Positions 25,658 through 35,207 are shown, counted from the stretch's first letter. The stretch: DNA of 64,000 nt from Butyrivibrio sp. VCD2006 (GCF_000423925.1 NZ_AUIX01000015.1:62001-126000), one strand, 5' to 3'. The notes: generated by a model not told the origin, from the sequence alone. Made by a program: numbers and translations.

Positions 25658-25690
25658 TTTATATAGAAGGTAATGTTTCTTCTATATAAA
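25658..25690. other. 12-bp AT-rich hairpin after the alarmone synthetase
   Basis: TTTATATAGAAG pairs perfectly with CTTCTATATAAA across a 9-nt loop, 4 bases after the stop codon. There is no T tract, so it may protect the 3' end or be part of a compound terminator with the next hairpin. Confidence 0.6.
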
Positions 25691-25718
25691 AGGATTATTG
25701 TTAGAGATTATTAAAATG

Positions 25719-25775
25719 AAAAAAGCCATTCTAAGAAAGTCGATTAACGGCATCTTAGGATGGCTTATTTGTTTC
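25719..25775. terminator. Bidirectional terminator between convergent genes
   Basis: AAGCCATtCTAAGA pairs with TCTTAGgATGGCTT. The left flank reads as TTTTTTCATTTT on the - strand and the right flank has ATTTGTTTCCTT on the + strand, so it can end both the alarmone synthetase and the convergent methyltransferase transcripts. Confidence 0.8.
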
Positions 25776-25842
25776 CTTAATAATCATATAGCGAAAACTG
25801 CAGTGAATGACAATCGCTTATGATATATATGAAGCTTTTTTG

Positions 25843-26712
25843 TTAATCGTTTTTGGCTGTCCATCTGCCGCTGGCACCGCAGGGAAGAACAAGTCCGTTC
25901 GATGAAACAGGAAGACCAACTTCGTCAGCCTCAACCACTCCTTCATGAAGCGGATCAATGGCTGTATGGATCATATAGGAAAGGACAGCCGGCTGGAGTC
26001 CGGTCGTATATGAATTAATAAGGAAGAAAAGAGGTTTGTCTGAAAGGAGCTGAACGCTTCTTAATATAAGATCGTAAACGCAGTCCTCAATTTTCCATAT
26101 CTCACCCTTGGGACCTCTTCCATAAGAAGGGGGATCCATGATGATTCCGTCATAGTGATTGCCTCGTCTGATTTCTCTATCAACAAATTTGCCACAGTCA
26201 TCAACCAGCCATCTTATTGGAGCATCCGCAAGACCTGATGCAGCAGCGTTCTCCTTTGCCCACTGTACCATGCCCTTTGCGGCATCAACATGAGTTACTG
26301 AAGCACCCGCCTTGGCTGCTGATACAGTAGCGCCACCGGTATAAGCAAAGAGATTCAGAACCTTTATCGGTCTGTCTGCACCGCGGATAAGCTCTGAAAA
26401 CCAATCCCAGTTGGCTGCCTGCTCAGGGAAAAGACCGGTGTGTTTAAAACTGAAGGGCTTTAAATGAAAAGTAAGGTCTTTATAATTTATTGCCCATTCC
26501 TCAGGGAGTGAACGGAAATCCCATTCGCCGCCACCTTTGTTGCTTCTCTGATAACGGGCATTCCACTTTTTCCAGCCCATGTGTTTTTTATTGGTATTCC
26601 AGATTACCTGGGGATCGGGACGAACAAGCATATAATCGCCCCATCTCTCGAGCTTCTCGCCACCTGAAGTATCTATTACTTCGTAATCTTTCCAATTTTC
26701 TGCAATCCACAT
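25843..26712 (-). CDS. Class I SAM-dependent methyltransferase (RlmI/RlmK-like, probably rRNA)
   Basis: A 289-residue protein on the - strand. The SAM-binding motif I is NLFAYTGGATVSAAKAGA, then HVDAAKGMVQWAKENAAASG, and the catalytic motif IV is MDPPSYGRGPKGEIW. This matches the family of predicted 23S rRNA cytosine-C5 or related RNA methyltransferases, although the N-terminal PUA domain of RlmI is absent. The N-terminal about 90 residues contain ERWGDYMLVRPDPQ and a basic WKKWNARYQRSNKG segment that could bind RNA. It is the only - strand gene in a long + strand stretch, convergent with the alarmone synthetase and divergent from the ribosomal cluster. Confidence 0.82.
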   Translation of the reverse strand: MWIAENWKDYEVIDTSGGEKLERWGDYMLVRPDPQVIWNTNKKHMGWKKWNARYQRSNKGGGEWDFRSLPEEWAINYKDLTFHLKPFSFKHTGLFPEQAANWDWFSELIRGADRPIKVLNLFAYTGGATVSAAKAGASVTHVDAAKGMVQWAKENAAASGLADAPIRWLVDDCGKFVDREIRRGNHYDGIIMDPPSYGRGPKGEIWKIEDCVYDLILRSVQLLSDKPLFFLINSYTTGLQPAVLSYMIHTAIDPLHEGVVEADEVGLPVSSNGLVLPCGASGRWTAKND

Positions 26713-26770
26713 AAATTGTGACTCCTTATCTGCTTATGTGTCGGCTTCCTATTATATAGAAGAAATAGGA

Positions 26771-26798
26771 TTGCCATTTAGATCCGACGTGGTATAAT
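26771..26798 (+). promoter_or_regulatory. Candidate promoter, upstream of the S10 leader, overlapped by an inverted repeat
   Basis: TTGCCA, 16-base spacer, TATAAT. An inverted repeat ACGTGGTA (26787-26794) / TACCACGT (26826-26833) overlaps the -10. It reads toward rpsJ and could be a distal promoter of the ribosomal cluster, or drive an untranslated RNA. From here to 27008 I see no coding sequence, only a short direct repeat ATGCATAAAAT at 26903 and 26922. Confidence 0.5.
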
Positions 26799-27008
26799 GC
26801 AATAGTTTAAATGTTAAAACAAGTGTACCACGTTTGTTTTGATAAAAGTATATGGTTTGTTCTATTAATAATAGAAGAAACAAATATAGATTGTATCCGA
26901 AAATGCATAAAATGCTAGCGTATGCATAAAATAGATTAAAAAACATCAAGTCGGAATTGCTAAAATTGCCTATATTTATAAAAAAGTGATTAATTTTGAA
27001 AATAACGC

Positions 27009-27037
27009 TTGCATGAAATGAAAAAATAGGATATAGT
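27009..27037 (+). promoter_or_regulatory. Promoter of the S10-spc-alpha ribosomal cluster
   Basis: TTGCAT, 17-base spacer, TATAGT, placing transcription start near 27044. The spacing is ideal for the housekeeping sigma factor, and a structured leader begins right after it. Confidence 0.75.
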
Positions 27038-27045
27038 TATCCATG

Positions 27046-27300
27046 CTGTGACATGATAGCTGTGAAGCGTGAGGTTGCTGCCTTATCCAGTGAGGCAGGT
27101 TTTCCGTGGAGCGAATGTCAAGAGACCGCAAGGTCAGACAATCTGACGACAAGTCACTGTACAAACAAATTGTCTACGAAGCTTAGCGAGTAGAAACGAC
27201 GTGTGAGAACGGGATGCGAATGGTTCGGGTCCATGACACACACGGGAGAGTGTACAGTCACCGCTTGTCGTACTTATCTAATTAAAGTGCGAAAAGGAGG
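27046..27300 (+). ncRNA. Structured 5' leader of the rpsJ (S10) operon
   Basis: About 255 nt of non-coding but highly self-complementary sequence. A long-range stem joins ACGACAAG/ACTGTACA (27146-27163) to TGTACAGT/CTTGTCGT (27251-27271). A GNRA hairpin GACC-GCAA-GGTC sits at 27124-27135 and competes with GTCAGA/TCTGAC (27133-27147). GACAT (27050) pairs with ATGTC (27115). The segment ends with AGGAGG, the rpsJ ribosome site. The position fits an autoregulatory ribosomal-protein leader (the L4-type role known in E. coli, though this structure differs). I cannot name its Rfam family. Confidence 0.75.
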
Positions 27301-27311
27301 CGACTTTTTTT

Positions 27312-27623
27312 ATGGCAAATCAGGTAATGAGAATTACATTGAAGGCGTATGATCATCAGCTCGTTGATGCTTCTGCTAAGAAGATCATTGAGACTGTAAA
27401 GAAGAACGGATCTCAGGTTAGCGGACCTGTACCGCTTCCGACAAAGAAGGAAGTAGTTACAATTCTCCGTGCTGTACATAAGTACAAGGATTCCAGAGAG
27501 CAGTTCGAGCAGAGAACTCACAAGAGACTGATCGACATCATCACACCTACACCTAAGACTGTTGAGGCCCTTCAGAGACTGGAGATGCCCGCAGGTGTCA
27601 ACATCAACATCAAGATGAAATAA
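27312..27623 (+). CDS. rpsJ: Ribosomal protein S10 (uS10)
   Basis: A 103-residue protein of normal length ([20 protein letters not shown] near the start; [16 protein letters not shown] at the end). It sits in the head of the 30S subunit and, with NusB, also takes part in antitermination as NusE. It is the first gene of the S10 operon, preceded by the structured leader and an AGGAGG site 11 bases before the ATG. The 145-nt gap to rplC holds no gene or strong hairpin that I can see. Confidence 0.98.
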   Translation: MANQVMRITLKAYDHQLVDASAKKIIETVKKNGSQVSGPVPLPTKKEVVTILRAVHKYKDSREQFEQRTHKRLIDIITPTPKTVEALQRLEMPAGVNINIKMK

Positions 27624-27768
27624 TTCATCGATAACTAATGTTAAACCTCTACTAGTATGATGCGAGACGAATGATGCCGTGAAAACTGGAGAGTTGCCAA
27701 TGTGCAATTAAAGCGACATTTCGAACGATTTAAGCATCCGCTGTAGATGTAATAAGGAGGTAAATACA

Positions 27769-28452
27769 ATGAAGAAGGCTATCTTAGCTACGAAGATCGG
27801 TATGACACAGATCTTCAACGAAGACGGTTCACTTGTTCCTGTAACTGTTTTACAGGCAGGCCCCTGTGTAGTAACACAGATCAAGACCGTTGAGAACGAT
27901 GGTTACAGTGCAGTTCAGGTTGGCTATGTTGATAAGAAAGAAAAGATCATCAACAGAGACAAGAACGGCAAGAAGACAATCGTACATGCACATGGTGTAA
28001 ATAAGGCTCAGCAGGGTCACTTCAAGAAGGCTGGCGTATCATGCAAGAGATTCGTTCGCGAGTTCAAGTTTGAGAACGCAGCTGAGTACGAGCTTGGAAG
28101 TGAGATTAAGGCAGATATCTTCGCTGCAGGCGACAAGATTGATGCTACAGCAACATCCAAGGGTAAGGGATTCCAGGGCGCCATCAAGAAGAATGGTCAG
28201 CACAGAGGACCCATGGCTCATGGTTCTAAGTTCCACCGTCATCAGGGTTCTAACGGATCCAGTTCTGATCCGAGCCGTGTATTCAAGGGAAAAGGAATGC
28301 CTGGTCACATGGGAAGCGTAAAGGTAACTGTTCAGAATCTTGAAGTTGTTCGCGTAGACGCTGACAAGAATCTGATCCTTGTAAAGGGCGCAATACCCGG
28401 ACCTAAGAAGGGACTTGTAACAATCAAGGAAACCACAAAGGTTGAGGCATAA
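27769..28452 (+). CDS. rplC: Ribosomal protein L3 (uL3)
   Basis: A 227-residue protein beginning [19 protein letters not shown]. The long loop that reaches toward the peptidyl transferase centre is clear ([20 protein letters not shown], about residues 162-181). L3 is an early assembly protein of the 50S subunit. There is a small extra segment around residues 75-125 ([19 protein letters not shown]) that is usual in Firmicutes L3. AAGGAGG lies just upstream of the ATG. Confidence 0.98.
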   Translation: MKKAILATKIGMTQIFNEDGSLVPVTVLQAGPCVVTQIKTVENDGYSAVQVGYVDKKEKIINRDKNGKKTIVHAHGVNKAQQGHFKKAGVSCKRFVREFKFENAAEYELGSEIKADIFAAGDKIDATATSKGKGFQGAIKKNGQHRGPMAHGSKFHRHQGSNGSSSDPSRVFKGKGMPGHMGSVKVTVQNLEVVRVDADKNLILVKGAIPGPKKGLVTIKETTKVEA

Positions 28453-28478
28453 CTTTTCACGAAAGGAGGAACATACAG

Positions 28479-29102
28479 ATGGCTAACGTATCTGTTTACA
28501 ATATGGAAGGCAAAGAAGTTGGCAGCATCGATCTTAATGATGCCATTTTCGGAGTTGAAGTAAATGAACATCTTGTACATCTGGCAGTTGTTCAGCAGCT
28601 TGCTAACAATCGTCAGGGTACTCAGAAGGCAAAGACACGTTCCGAAGTTAGCGGAGGTGGTCGTAAGCCTTGGAGACAGAAGGGAACCGGTCATGCAAGA
28701 CAGGGTTCAACAAGATCTCCTCAGTGGACAGGCGGCGGTGTAGTATTCGCACCCGTTCCGAGAGATTATTCCTTCAAGATGAACCAGAAGGAGAAGAGAG
28801 CAGCTCTTAAGTCTGCACTCACAGATAAGGTTCAGACAGGTAAGCTTATCGTTCTTGACGAGCTTAAGATGGATGAGTTTAAGACCAAGAAGTTTGCAGA
28901 GGTTATGAACAACCTCAAGGCTACACGTAAGGCACTTGTTGTTGTTGCAGACAACGATGCTAAGGTTGTTAAGTCAGCAAGCAATCTTCCTGAGGTTAAG
29001 ACAGCGCTTACAAACACAATCAATGTATATGATATCGTAAACGCTCATACACTCGTTCTTACAAAGGACGCAGTTGCAAAGATTGAGGAGGTGTATGCAT
29101 AA
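28479..29102 (+). CDS. rplD: Ribosomal protein L4 (uL4)
   Basis: A 207-residue protein with the extended exit-tunnel loop (SEVSGGGRKPWRQKGTGHAR, about residues 51-70). L4 lines the nascent-chain tunnel and in proteobacteria represses its own S10 operon through the leader; whether it does so here is untested. AAAGGAGG serves the ATG. Its final base overlaps the rplW start by one nucleotide (TAATG), suggesting translational coupling. Confidence 0.98.
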   Translation: MANVSVYNMEGKEVGSIDLNDAIFGVEVNEHLVHLAVVQQLANNRQGTQKAKTRSEVSGGGRKPWRQKGTGHARQGSTRSPQWTGGGVVFAPVPRDYSFKMNQKEKRAALKSALTDKVQTGKLIVLDELKMDEFKTKKFAEVMNNLKATRKALVVVADNDAKVVKSASNLPEVKTALTNTINVYDIVNAHTLVLTKDAVAKIEEVYA

Positions 29103-29401
29103 TGGCAGCATTACAGTACTATGACGTAATCCTTGAGCCTGTACTTACAGAGAAGAGCATGAATGCCATGGGCGAAAAGAAATACACTTTCTTCGTTCAT
29201 CCTGAAGCTAACAAGACTCAGATAAAGGAAGCAGTTGAGAAGATGTTCGATGGCGCTAAGGTTTCTAAGGTAAACACACTTAACGCAAACGGCAAGCTTA
29301 AGAGACGCGGAATGACCTACGGCAGAACTGCTAAGATCAAGAAGGCAATCGTTCAGCTTACTGCAGACAGCAAGGACATCGAGATTTTCCAGGGACTTTG
29401 A
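29102..29401 (+). CDS. rplW: Ribosomal protein L23 (uL23)
   Basis: A 99-residue protein (YYDVILEPVLTEKSMNAMGE, then KRRGMTYGRTAKIKKAIV). L23 lies at the tunnel exit and docks trigger factor and the signal recognition particle. It overlaps rplD by one base. The 88-nt gap to rplB contains small inverted repeats (for example CCGGATCCGG) but no open frame. Confidence 0.97.
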   Translation: MAALQYYDVILEPVLTEKSMNAMGEKKYTFFVHPEANKTQIKEAVEKMFDGAKVSKVNTLNANGKLKRRGMTYGRTAKIKKAIVQLTADSKDIEIFQGL

Positions 29402-29489
29402 TAACAACTAATTAACTATACGCACAGGATCAATGCAAAGTCCGGATCCGGGTTTATAACCGTGCGTGATATCTAAAAGGAGAAGAATC

Positions 29490-30332
29490 ATGGGAATTAA
29501 GAAATACGGCCCATATACACCGTCCAGAAGAAATATGACAGGTTCTGATTTCTCAGAGATCACAAAGACAACACCTGAGAAGAGCCTCCTTGTTTCTAAG
29601 AATTCTAAGGCTGGACGTAACAACCAGGGTAAAATCACTGTAAGACATCGCGGTGGCGGTGGAAGAAGAAAATACAGAATCATCGACTTCAAGCGTTACA
29701 AAGATGAGTGCACAGCAAAGGTTATCGGTATCGAGTACGATCCTAACAGAACTGCAAACATCGCACTGCTTGAGTATGAGGATGGCACAAAGGCTTATAT
29801 CCTTGCTCCTCAGGGACTTAAGGATGGCATGACAATCATGAATGGTCCTGCAGCCGAGGTTCGTATTGGTAACTGCCTCCCTCTTGCAAACATTCCTGTC
29901 GGTGAAAGCGTACACAACATCGAGCTTTATCCCGGAAGAGGCGGTCAGCTTGTTCGTTCAGCTGGTAACTCCGCTCAGCTTATGGCTAAGGAAGGTAAGT
30001 ATGCAACACTTCGTCTTCCTTCTGGCGAGATGAGACTTGTTCCGATCGAGTGTCGTGCAACAATTGGTACAGTTGGTAACATTGATCATAACCTTATCAA
30101 CATCGGTAAAGCTGGTCGTAAGCGTCACATGGGCATTCGTCCTACAGTTCGTGGATCAGTTATGAACCCGAATGATCACCCGCACGGAGGTGGTGAAGGT
30201 AGAGCACCTATCGGTCGTTCTGGTCCTAGCACACCTTGGGGTAAGCCTGCTCTTGGTTACAAGACACGTAAGAAGAAAAAGGCTTCTAACAAGATGATCA
30301 TTAGAAGAAGAGATGGTAAGGCTATCAAGTAA
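29490..30332 (+). CDS. rplB: Ribosomal protein L2 (uL2)
   Basis: A 280-residue protein of normal length. The N-terminal RNA-binding domain is followed by the SH3-like domain. The C-terminal loop with [20 protein letters not shown] carries the conserved His needed near the peptidyl transferase centre, and the protein ends in a basic tail. The start is ATG 29490 ([14 protein letters not shown]) with AAAAGGAG 6-8 bases before it; the longer frame from 29466 has no homologous N-terminus. Confidence 0.98.
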   Translation: MGIKKYGPYTPSRRNMTGSDFSEITKTTPEKSLLVSKNSKAGRNNQGKITVRHRGGGGRRKYRIIDFKRYKDECTAKVIGIEYDPNRTANIALLEYEDGTKAYILAPQGLKDGMTIMNGPAAEVRIGNCLPLANIPVGESVHNIELYPGRGGQLVRSAGNSAQLMAKEGKYATLRLPSGEMRLVPIECRATIGTVGNIDHNLINIGKAGRKRHMGIRPTVRGSVMNPNDHPHGGGEGRAPIGRSGPSTPWGKPALGYKTRKKKKASNKMIIRRRDGKAIK

Positions 30333-30365
30333 TTGATGCCTGATTGATAGAAAAGGAGAATGACA

Positions 30366-30647
30366 ATGTCTAGATCACTTAAAAAGGGACCTTTCGCAGA
30401 TGCTAGTCTGCTTAAGAAGATCGATGCAATGAATGCAGAGAATCAGAAGCAAATCGTTAAGACATGGTCCCGTCGTTCCACGATTTTCCCTTCCTTCGTT
30501 GGACACACAATCGCTGTTCATGACGGAAGAAAGCATATTCCGGTATATGTAACGGAAGATATGGTTGGTCACAAGCTTGGTGAGTTCGTTCCTACAAGAA
30601 CCTACAGAGGTCATGCAGGCGCCGAGAAGAAGGGCGGAGTTCGCTAA
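30366..30647 (+). CDS. rpsS: Ribosomal protein S19 (uS19)
   Basis: A 93-residue protein beginning [12 protein letters not shown], with the conserved [20 protein letters not shown]. It binds 16S rRNA in the 30S head with S13. I use ATG 30366 because AAGGAG then lies 7 bases upstream and MSRSLKKGP is the family's standard start; ATG 30360 overlaps the ribosome site. Confidence 0.97.
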   Translation: MSRSLKKGPFADASLLKKIDAMNAENQKQIVKTWSRRSTIFPSFVGHTIAVHDGRKHIPVYVTEDMVGHKLGEFVPTRTYRGHAGAEKKGGVR

Positions 30648-30687
30648 GTCCGTGTGACTTGGTTCAACATTGAAAGGAGGCAAATCT

Positions 30688-31074
30688 ATGGCAACAGCAC
30701 ATAGATCTCAAGTAAAGAGAGAGAGAAATGCTCAGAAGGATTCAAGACCTTCAGCAAAATTATCTTACGCAAGAATCCCTGTTCAGAAGGCATGCTTCGT
30801 AATGGATGCCATCAGGGGTAAAGACGTTGAGACAGCACTTGCTATCCTGGAGTACAATCCGAGATACGCTTCCAGCGTTATTTATAAGTTACTTAATTCT
30901 GCAATTGCAAATGCTGAGAACAACAACGGCATGAACAGAGCAAATCTGTACATTGCAGAGTGCAATGCAAGCAATGGCCCGATTATGAAGAGAATTCAGC
31001 CTAGAGCTCAGGGTAGAGCTTACAGAATTCAGAAGAGATTAAGCCATTTGACTGTAATTCTGGATGAGAGATAA
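30688..31074 (+). CDS. rplV: Ribosomal protein L22 (uL22)
   Basis: A 128-residue protein. The tunnel hairpin region is [18 protein letters not shown], the known site of macrolide-resistance mutations in other bacteria; no insertion or deletion is evident here. GAAAGGAGG lies before ATG 30688 ([14 protein letters not shown]); an upstream in-frame ATG at 30670 overlaps the ribosome site and is not used. Confidence 0.97.
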   Translation: MATAHRSQVKRERNAQKDSRPSAKLSYARIPVQKACFVMDAIRGKDVETALAILEYNPRYASSVIYKLLNSAIANAENNNGMNRANLYIAECNASNGPIMKRIQPRAQGRAYRIQKRLSHLTVILDER

Positions 31075-31094
31075 GAAAGGAGAAAGTAAGTTCA

Positions 31095-31766
31095 ATGGGA
31101 CAGAAAGTTAATCCTCATGGCCTCAGAGTCGGCATCATTGCAGATTGGGATTCCAAATGGTACGCAGAGAACAATGAGTTCGCAGACAACCTTGTTGAAG
31201 ATTACAAGATCAGAAAGTTTCTGAAGAAGAAGCTTTACGCAGCTGGTATCTCCAAGATCGAGATCGAGAGAGCATCCGATCGCGTTAAGGTTATCGTTTA
31301 CACAGCTAAGCCCGGTTTCGTTATCGGTAAGGGTGGTGCTGAGATCGAAGTTACAAAGAAAGAGCTTTCAAAGCTTACAGACAAGAAGGTTCTTGTTGAT
31401 ATTAAAGAAATCAAGAAGCCAGATAAGGACGCTCAGCTTGTTGCAGAGAACATTGCACAGCAGCTTGAGAATCGTGTATCCTTCCGTCGTGCTATGAAGT
31501 CCTGCATGAGCAGAACTATGAAGACAGACGCACAGGGTATCAAGGCTTGCTGCAGCGGACGTCTTGGTGGTGCTGATATCGCTCGTAGCGAGTTCTACAG
31601 CGAGGGCACAATCCCGCTTCAGACACTTAGAGCAGATATTGATTATGGATTTGCTGAGGCAGATACAACCTATGGTAAGGTTGGTGTTAAGGTATGGATC
31701 TATAAGGGTGAAGTACTTCCCACCAAAGCATCCGAGAATTCAGATAAGGAAGGGAGCGATAAATAA
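31095..31766 (+). CDS. rpsC: Ribosomal protein S3 (uS3)
   Basis: A 223-residue protein. The KH domain has VIGKGGAEI (about residues 77-85), and the C-terminal domain has [15 protein letters not shown] and [13 protein letters not shown]3 forms part of the mRNA entry tunnel and helicase activity. It overlaps the rplP ATG by one base (TAATG). Confidence 0.98.
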   Translation: MGQKVNPHGLRVGIIADWDSKWYAENNEFADNLVEDYKIRKFLKKKLYAAGISKIEIERASDRVKVIVYTAKPGFVIGKGGAEIEVTKKELSKLTDKKVLVDIKEIKKPDKDAQLVAENIAQQLENRVSFRRAMKSCMSRTMKTDAQGIKACCSGRLGGADIARSEFYSEGTIPLQTLRADIDYGFAEADTTYGKVGVKVWIYKGEVLPTKASENSDKEGSDK

Positions 31767-32203
31767 TGTTAATGCCGAAGAGAGTAAAGCATCGTAAGCA
31801 GTTCCGCGGTTCTATGGCTGGTAAGGCTACACGCGGCAACACAATCGCATACGGTGAGTATGGAATAGTAGCGCTTGAGCCCTGCTGGATTCGTTCAAAT
31901 CAGATCGAGGCAGCCCGTGTCGCTATGACTCGTTTCATCAAGCGTGGTGGTCAGGTTTGGATCAAGATTTTCCCTGACAAGCCTGTTACAGCAAAGCCTG
32001 CTGAAACTCGTATGGGTTCCGGTAAGGGTTCTGTAGATTACTGGGTAGCAGTTGTTAAGCCTGGACGTGTAATGTTTGAAATCGGCGGAGTCGATGAAGA
32101 AGTTGCAAGAGAAGCACTTCGTCTTGCAACACACAAACTTCCTTGCAAGTGCAAGATCGTTTCAAAGGCTGATTTGGAAGGCGGTGCATCCAATGAAAAC
32201 TAA
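31766..32203 (+). CDS. rplP: Ribosomal protein L16 (uL16)
   Basis: A 145-residue protein beginning [15 protein letters not shown], with [17 protein letters not shown]16 organises the A-site region of the 50S subunit. It overlaps rpsC by one base at the 5' end and rpmC by 11 bases at the 3' end, so the three are probably translationally coupled. Confidence 0.98.
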   Translation: MLMPKRVKHRKQFRGSMAGKATRGNTIAYGEYGIVALEPCWIRSNQIEAARVAMTRFIKRGGQVWIKIFPDKPVTAKPAETRMGSGKGSVDYWVAVVKPGRVMFEIGGVDEEVAREALRLATHKLPCKCKIVSKADLEGGASNEN

Positions 32204-32396
32204 TAAGTATGTAGAAGAGCTGAAAGCTAAGTCTGCTGAGGAACTCAGCCAGGAGCTTGTATCAGCTAAAAAGGAACTTTTTAATCTGAGATTCCAGAAT
32301 GCAACTAACCAGCTGGATAACACAGCAAGAATTACTGAGGTTAGAAAGAATATTGCTAGAATTCAGACTGTGATCACACAGAAAGCAGCACAGTAA
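32193..32396 (+). CDS. rpmC: Ribosomal protein L29 (uL29)
   Basis: A 67-residue two-helix protein ([18 protein letters not shown], then [15 protein letters not shown] and [10 protein letters not shown]). It sits beside L23 at the tunnel exit. The ATG at 32193 lies inside the end of rplP; the open frame extends to 32076 but that extension is only the shadow of rplP. Confidence 0.97.
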   Translation: MKTNKYVEELKAKSAEELSQELVSAKKELFNLRFQNATNQLDNTARITEVRKNIARIQTVITQKAAQ

Positions 32397-32419
32397 TGGA
32401 ATCCTGAAAGGAGTATATC

Positions 32420-32674
32420 GTGGAAAGAAATTTAAGAAAAACGCGTGTTGGTAAAGTAACAAGCGATAAGATGGATAAGACCATCGTTGTTTCCATCGAA
32501 GATCATGTAAAGCATCCTCTTTACAAGAAGATCGTAAAAAGAACCTATAAGCTGAAGGCTCATGATGAGAACAATGAGTGCCATATAGGTGATACAGTCA
32601 AGGTTATGGAAACAAGACCGATCTCTAAGGACAAGAGATGGAGACTGGTTCAGATTATTGAGCGTGCTAAGTAA
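32420..32674 (+). CDS. rpsQ: Ribosomal protein S17 (uS17)
   Basis: An 84-residue OB-fold protein ([38 protein letters not shown]). It is a primary binder of 16S rRNA 5' domain. The start is GTG, with GAAAGGAG 7-8 bases upstream. Length and order are standard. Confidence 0.97.
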   Translation: MERNLRKTRVGKVTSDKMDKTIVVSIEDHVKHPLYKKIVKRTYKLKAHDENNECHIGDTVKVMETRPISKDKRWRLVQIIERAK

Positions 32675-32707
32675 TTAGCTGATAGTTGATTATAAAGGAG
32701 AAATAAC

Positions 32708-33076
32708 ATGATTCAGCAGGAAAGCAGACTTAGAGTTGCTGATAACACCGGTGCAAAAGAGCTTTTGACTATCCGTGTTATGGGCGGTTCTACAAGAAGA
32801 TATGCGAGAATCGGCGATGTGATTGTTGCTTCGGTTAAAGAAGCAACACCAGGCGGCGTTGTAAAGAAGGGTGATGTTGTTAAGGCAGTTGTAGTACGTA
32901 CTGTTAAGGAGACTCGCCGTAAGGATGGTTCTTACATCCGTTTCGATGAGAACGCTGCAGTTATCATCAACGATGAAGGTAACCCGAAGGGAACTCGTAT
33001 TTTTGGACCCGTTGCAAGAGAGCTTCGTGATAAGAAATACATGAAGATTCTTTCTCTCGCTCCGGAAGTATTATAA
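32708..33076 (+). CDS. rplN: Ribosomal protein L14 (uL14)
   Basis: A 122-residue protein ([36 protein letters not shown]; ending [11 protein letters not shown]). It contacts 16S helix 14 at an inter-subunit bridge and is the binding site of RsfS in other bacteria. AAAGGAG precedes the ATG. First gene of what is the spc operon in E. coli, but no promoter or terminator separates it here. Confidence 0.98.
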   Translation: MIQQESRLRVADNTGAKELLTIRVMGGSTRRYARIGDVIVASVKEATPGGVVKKGDVVKAVVVRTVKETRRKDGSYIRFDENAAVIINDEGNPKGTRIFGPVARELRDKKYMKILSLAPEVL

Positions 33077-33087
33077 GGAGGCACCGA

Positions 33088-33399
33088 ATGTCTACAAGTA
33101 AGATTAAGAAGGGCGACACCGTTAAGGTTATCGCTGGTAAGAGCAAAGATAAAGAAGGCAAGGTACTCTCCGTTGACACAAAGAATGGTAAGGTAGTAGT
33201 TGAGGGTGCTAACATGGTTACAAAGCACACAAAGCCCTCAGCAGCTAACCCCAACGGCGGTATCGTTCAGCAGGAAGCTCCCATGGACATCTCCAATGTT
33301 ATGTATGTTCATAAGGGAAAGGCAACACGTGTTGGTTTCAAGGTTGAGGATGGTAAGAAGGTCCGCATTGCAAAATCAACTGGTGATGTCATTGACTGA
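33088..33399 (+). CDS. rplX: Ribosomal protein L24 (uL24)
   Basis: A 103-residue KOW-domain protein (KIKKGDTVKVIAGKSKDKEG, NMVTKHTKPS, GGIVQQEAPMDISNV). It is an assembly initiator for the 50S subunit. AAGGAGG lies 6 bases before the ATG, only 11 bases after rplN. Confidence 0.97.
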   Translation: MSTSKIKKGDTVKVIAGKSKDKEGKVLSVDTKNGKVVVEGANMVTKHTKPSAANPNGGIVQQEAPMDISNVMYVHKGKATRVGFKVEDGKKVRIAKSTGDVID

Positions 33400-33420
33400 T
33401 AGGAAAGGAGGTAAGGAGCT

Positions 33421-33960
33421 TTGAGTAGATATAGAGATTTATATAAAGACGAGATCGTGAGCGCTATGACAAAGAAGTTCGGTTACAAGAACGTCATGGA
33501 AGTTCCGAAGCTCGATAAGATCGTAATCAATATGGCTGTAGGTGAAGCTAAGGAGAACGCTAAGGTTCTTGAGAATGCTGCAAACGATATGCAGATCATC
33601 TCCGGTCAGAAGCCTGTTTATACAAAGGCAAAGAAGTCCATCGCTAACTTCAAGATTAGAGAAGGTATGCCGATCGGATGTAAAGTAACTCTTCGTGGTG
33701 AGAAGATGTACGAGTTCATGGATCGCCTTGTAAACCTTGCACTTCCTCGTGTACGTGATTTCCGTGGTGTTAACCCTAACGCTTTCGACGGCAGAGGAAA
33801 TTATGCTCTTGGTATCAAGGAGCAGCTTATTTTCCCTGAAATCGAGTACGATAAGGTTGATAAGACAAGAGGTATGGATATCATCTTCACAACAACTGCC
33901 AAGACTGATGAAGAGGCTCGTGAGCTTTTAACACTCTTCAACATGCCTTTCGCTAAGTAA
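33421..33960 (+). CDS. rplE: Ribosomal protein L5 (uL5)
   Basis: A 179-residue protein ([39 protein letters not shown]). It binds 5S rRNA and forms part of the central protuberance. The start is TTG at 33421, with AAAGGAGGTAAGGAG directly upstream; the next in-frame ATG would remove the conserved first helix ([14 protein letters not shown]). Confidence 0.97.
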   Translation: MSRYRDLYKDEIVSAMTKKFGYKNVMEVPKLDKIVINMAVGEAKENAKVLENAANDMQIISGQKPVYTKAKKSIANFKIREGMPIGCKVTLRGEKMYEFMDRLVNLALPRVRDFRGVNPNAFDGRGNYALGIKEQLIFPEIEYDKVDKTRGMDIIFTTTAKTDEEARELLTLFNMPFAK

Positions 33961-33978
33961 TAAGGAGGAATCGAACAC

Positions 33979-34164
33979 ATGGCTAAATTATCCATGAAGG
34001 TAAAGCAGCAGATGAAACCGAAGTTTTCTACACGTGCATACAACCGTTGCAGAATCTGCGGTCGTCCCCATGCTTATCTTAGAAAATACGGAATCTGCAG
34101 AATTTGTTTCCGTGAGTTAGCTTACAAGGGCGAGATCCCGGGTGTACGTAAGGCTAGTTGGTAA
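33979..34164 (+). CDS. rpsZ: Ribosomal protein S14, zinc-binding type (uS14, type Z)
   Basis: A 61-residue protein with two CxxC pairs (CRICG and CRICF) that bind zinc, the short C+ form of S14 typical of Firmicutes. It belongs to the 30S head. AAGGAGG lies before the ATG, 18 bases after rplE. A hairpin element follows before rpsH. Confidence 0.97.
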   Translation: MAKLSMKVKQQMKPKFSTRAYNRCRICGRPHAYLRKYGICRICFRELAYKGEIPGVRKASW

Positions 34165-34172
34165 TAAAAAAC

Positions 34173-34221
34173 ATTGCGGCTTCGTGTCTCTGTGCAGACG
34201 GGCACAGTAAGGCGGAGCAAT
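34173..34221 (+). promoter_or_regulatory. Hairpin element in the S14-S8 gap
   Basis: CTGTGC (34190-34195) pairs with GCACAG (34202-34207), enclosed by ATTGC (34173-34177) and GCAAT (34217-34221). It lies just upstream of rpsH; S8 autoregulation acts on this part of the operon in E. coli, but the structure here has not been compared with the S8 site. Confidence 0.5.
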
Positions 34222-34250
34222 AATAGAAAATTAAGGAGGCTTTTTCAAAA

Positions 34251-34652
34251 ATGGCAATGAATGATCCTATTGCAGATATGCTTACAAGAATTCGTAATGC
34301 TAATACTGCAAAGCATGACACAGTTGACGTTCCTTCATCAAAGATGAAGCTTGCAATCGCAAACATTCTTCTTGAAGAAGGTTATATCAAGAAACTTGAC
34401 GTTGTTGAAGAGAATGGTTTCAAGAATCTTCACATCACACTTAAGTACGGTGCTGACAGAAATGATAAGGTTATCACCGGATTGAAGAGAATTTCCAAAC
34501 CCGGTCTGCGTGTATACGCAGGTAGAGAGGAGCTTCCGAGAGTACTTGGTGGTCTCGGTATCGCTATCATCTCAACAAACCAGGGTGTTGTAACTGATAA
34601 AAAAGCAAGAGAGCTCCAGGTTGGTGGCGAAGTTCTTGCATTTGTATGGTAA
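34251..34652 (+). CDS. rpsH: Ribosomal protein S8 (uS8)
   Basis: A 133-residue protein ([34 protein letters not shown]; ending EVLAFVW). It binds helix 21 of 16S rRNA and in E. coli represses the spc operon. AAGGAGG lies 11-13 bases before the ATG, a slightly long spacing. The 86-nt gap upstream contains a nested hairpin. Confidence 0.98.
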   Translation: MAMNDPIADMLTRIRNANTAKHDTVDVPSSKMKLAIANILLEEGYIKKLDVVEENGFKNLHITLKYGADRNDKVITGLKRISKPGLRVYAGREELPRVLGGLGIAIISTNQGVVTDKKARELQVGGEVLAFVW

Positions 34653-34667
34653 ATTGGAGGTACGGGC

Positions 34668-35207
34668 ATGTCACGAATTGGAAAAATGCCAATCGCGATT
34701 CCTGCTGGTGTAACAGTTGAAGTCGCAGAAAATAATAAGGTGACTGTTAAGGGTCCTAAGGGCACTCTTGAGAGAGTTTTCCCTGCAGAGATGCAGTTTG
34801 AGGAAAAAGACGGTCAGATCGAAGTAAAGAGACCTGATGATCAGAAGAAGACCAAAGCACTTCACGGACTTTCAAGAAGTCTTCTTAATAACATGGTTGT
34901 TGGTGTAACAAGCGGTTATGAGAAGAAGCTTGAAGTTAATGGTGTAGGTTACAGAGCAGCTAAGAATGGTAAGAAACTCACCTTAACACTTGGTTATTCA
35001 CATCCGGTTGAGCTTGACGATCCAGAAGGAATCGAGACAGTTGTTGAAGGTAACGCTATTATCGTCAAGGGAATAGACAAAGAAAAGGTTGGCCAGCATG
35101 CAGCAATCATCAGAGAGAAGAGAGCTCCTGAGCCGTATAAGGGCAAGGGAATCAAGTACGCTGATGAAGTTATCCGCCGCAAGGTTGGTAAGACCGGTAA
35201 GAAGTAA
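34668..35207 (+). CDS. rplF: Ribosomal protein L6 (uL6)
   Basis: A 179-residue protein made of two repeated domains ([38 protein letters not shown]; ending [19 protein letters not shown], about 155-173). It sits near the sarcin-ricin loop. GGAGG lies 8 bases before the ATG and only 15 bases separate it from rpsH. Confidence 0.98.
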   Translation: MSRIGKMPIAIPAGVTVEVAENNKVTVKGPKGTLERVFPAEMQFEEKDGQIEVKRPDDQKKTKALHGLSRSLLNNMVVGVTSGYEKKLEVNGVGYRAAKNGKKLTLTLGYSHPVELDDPEGIETVVEGNAIIVKGIDKEKVGQHAAIIREKRAPEPYKGKGIKYADEVIRRKVGKTGKK

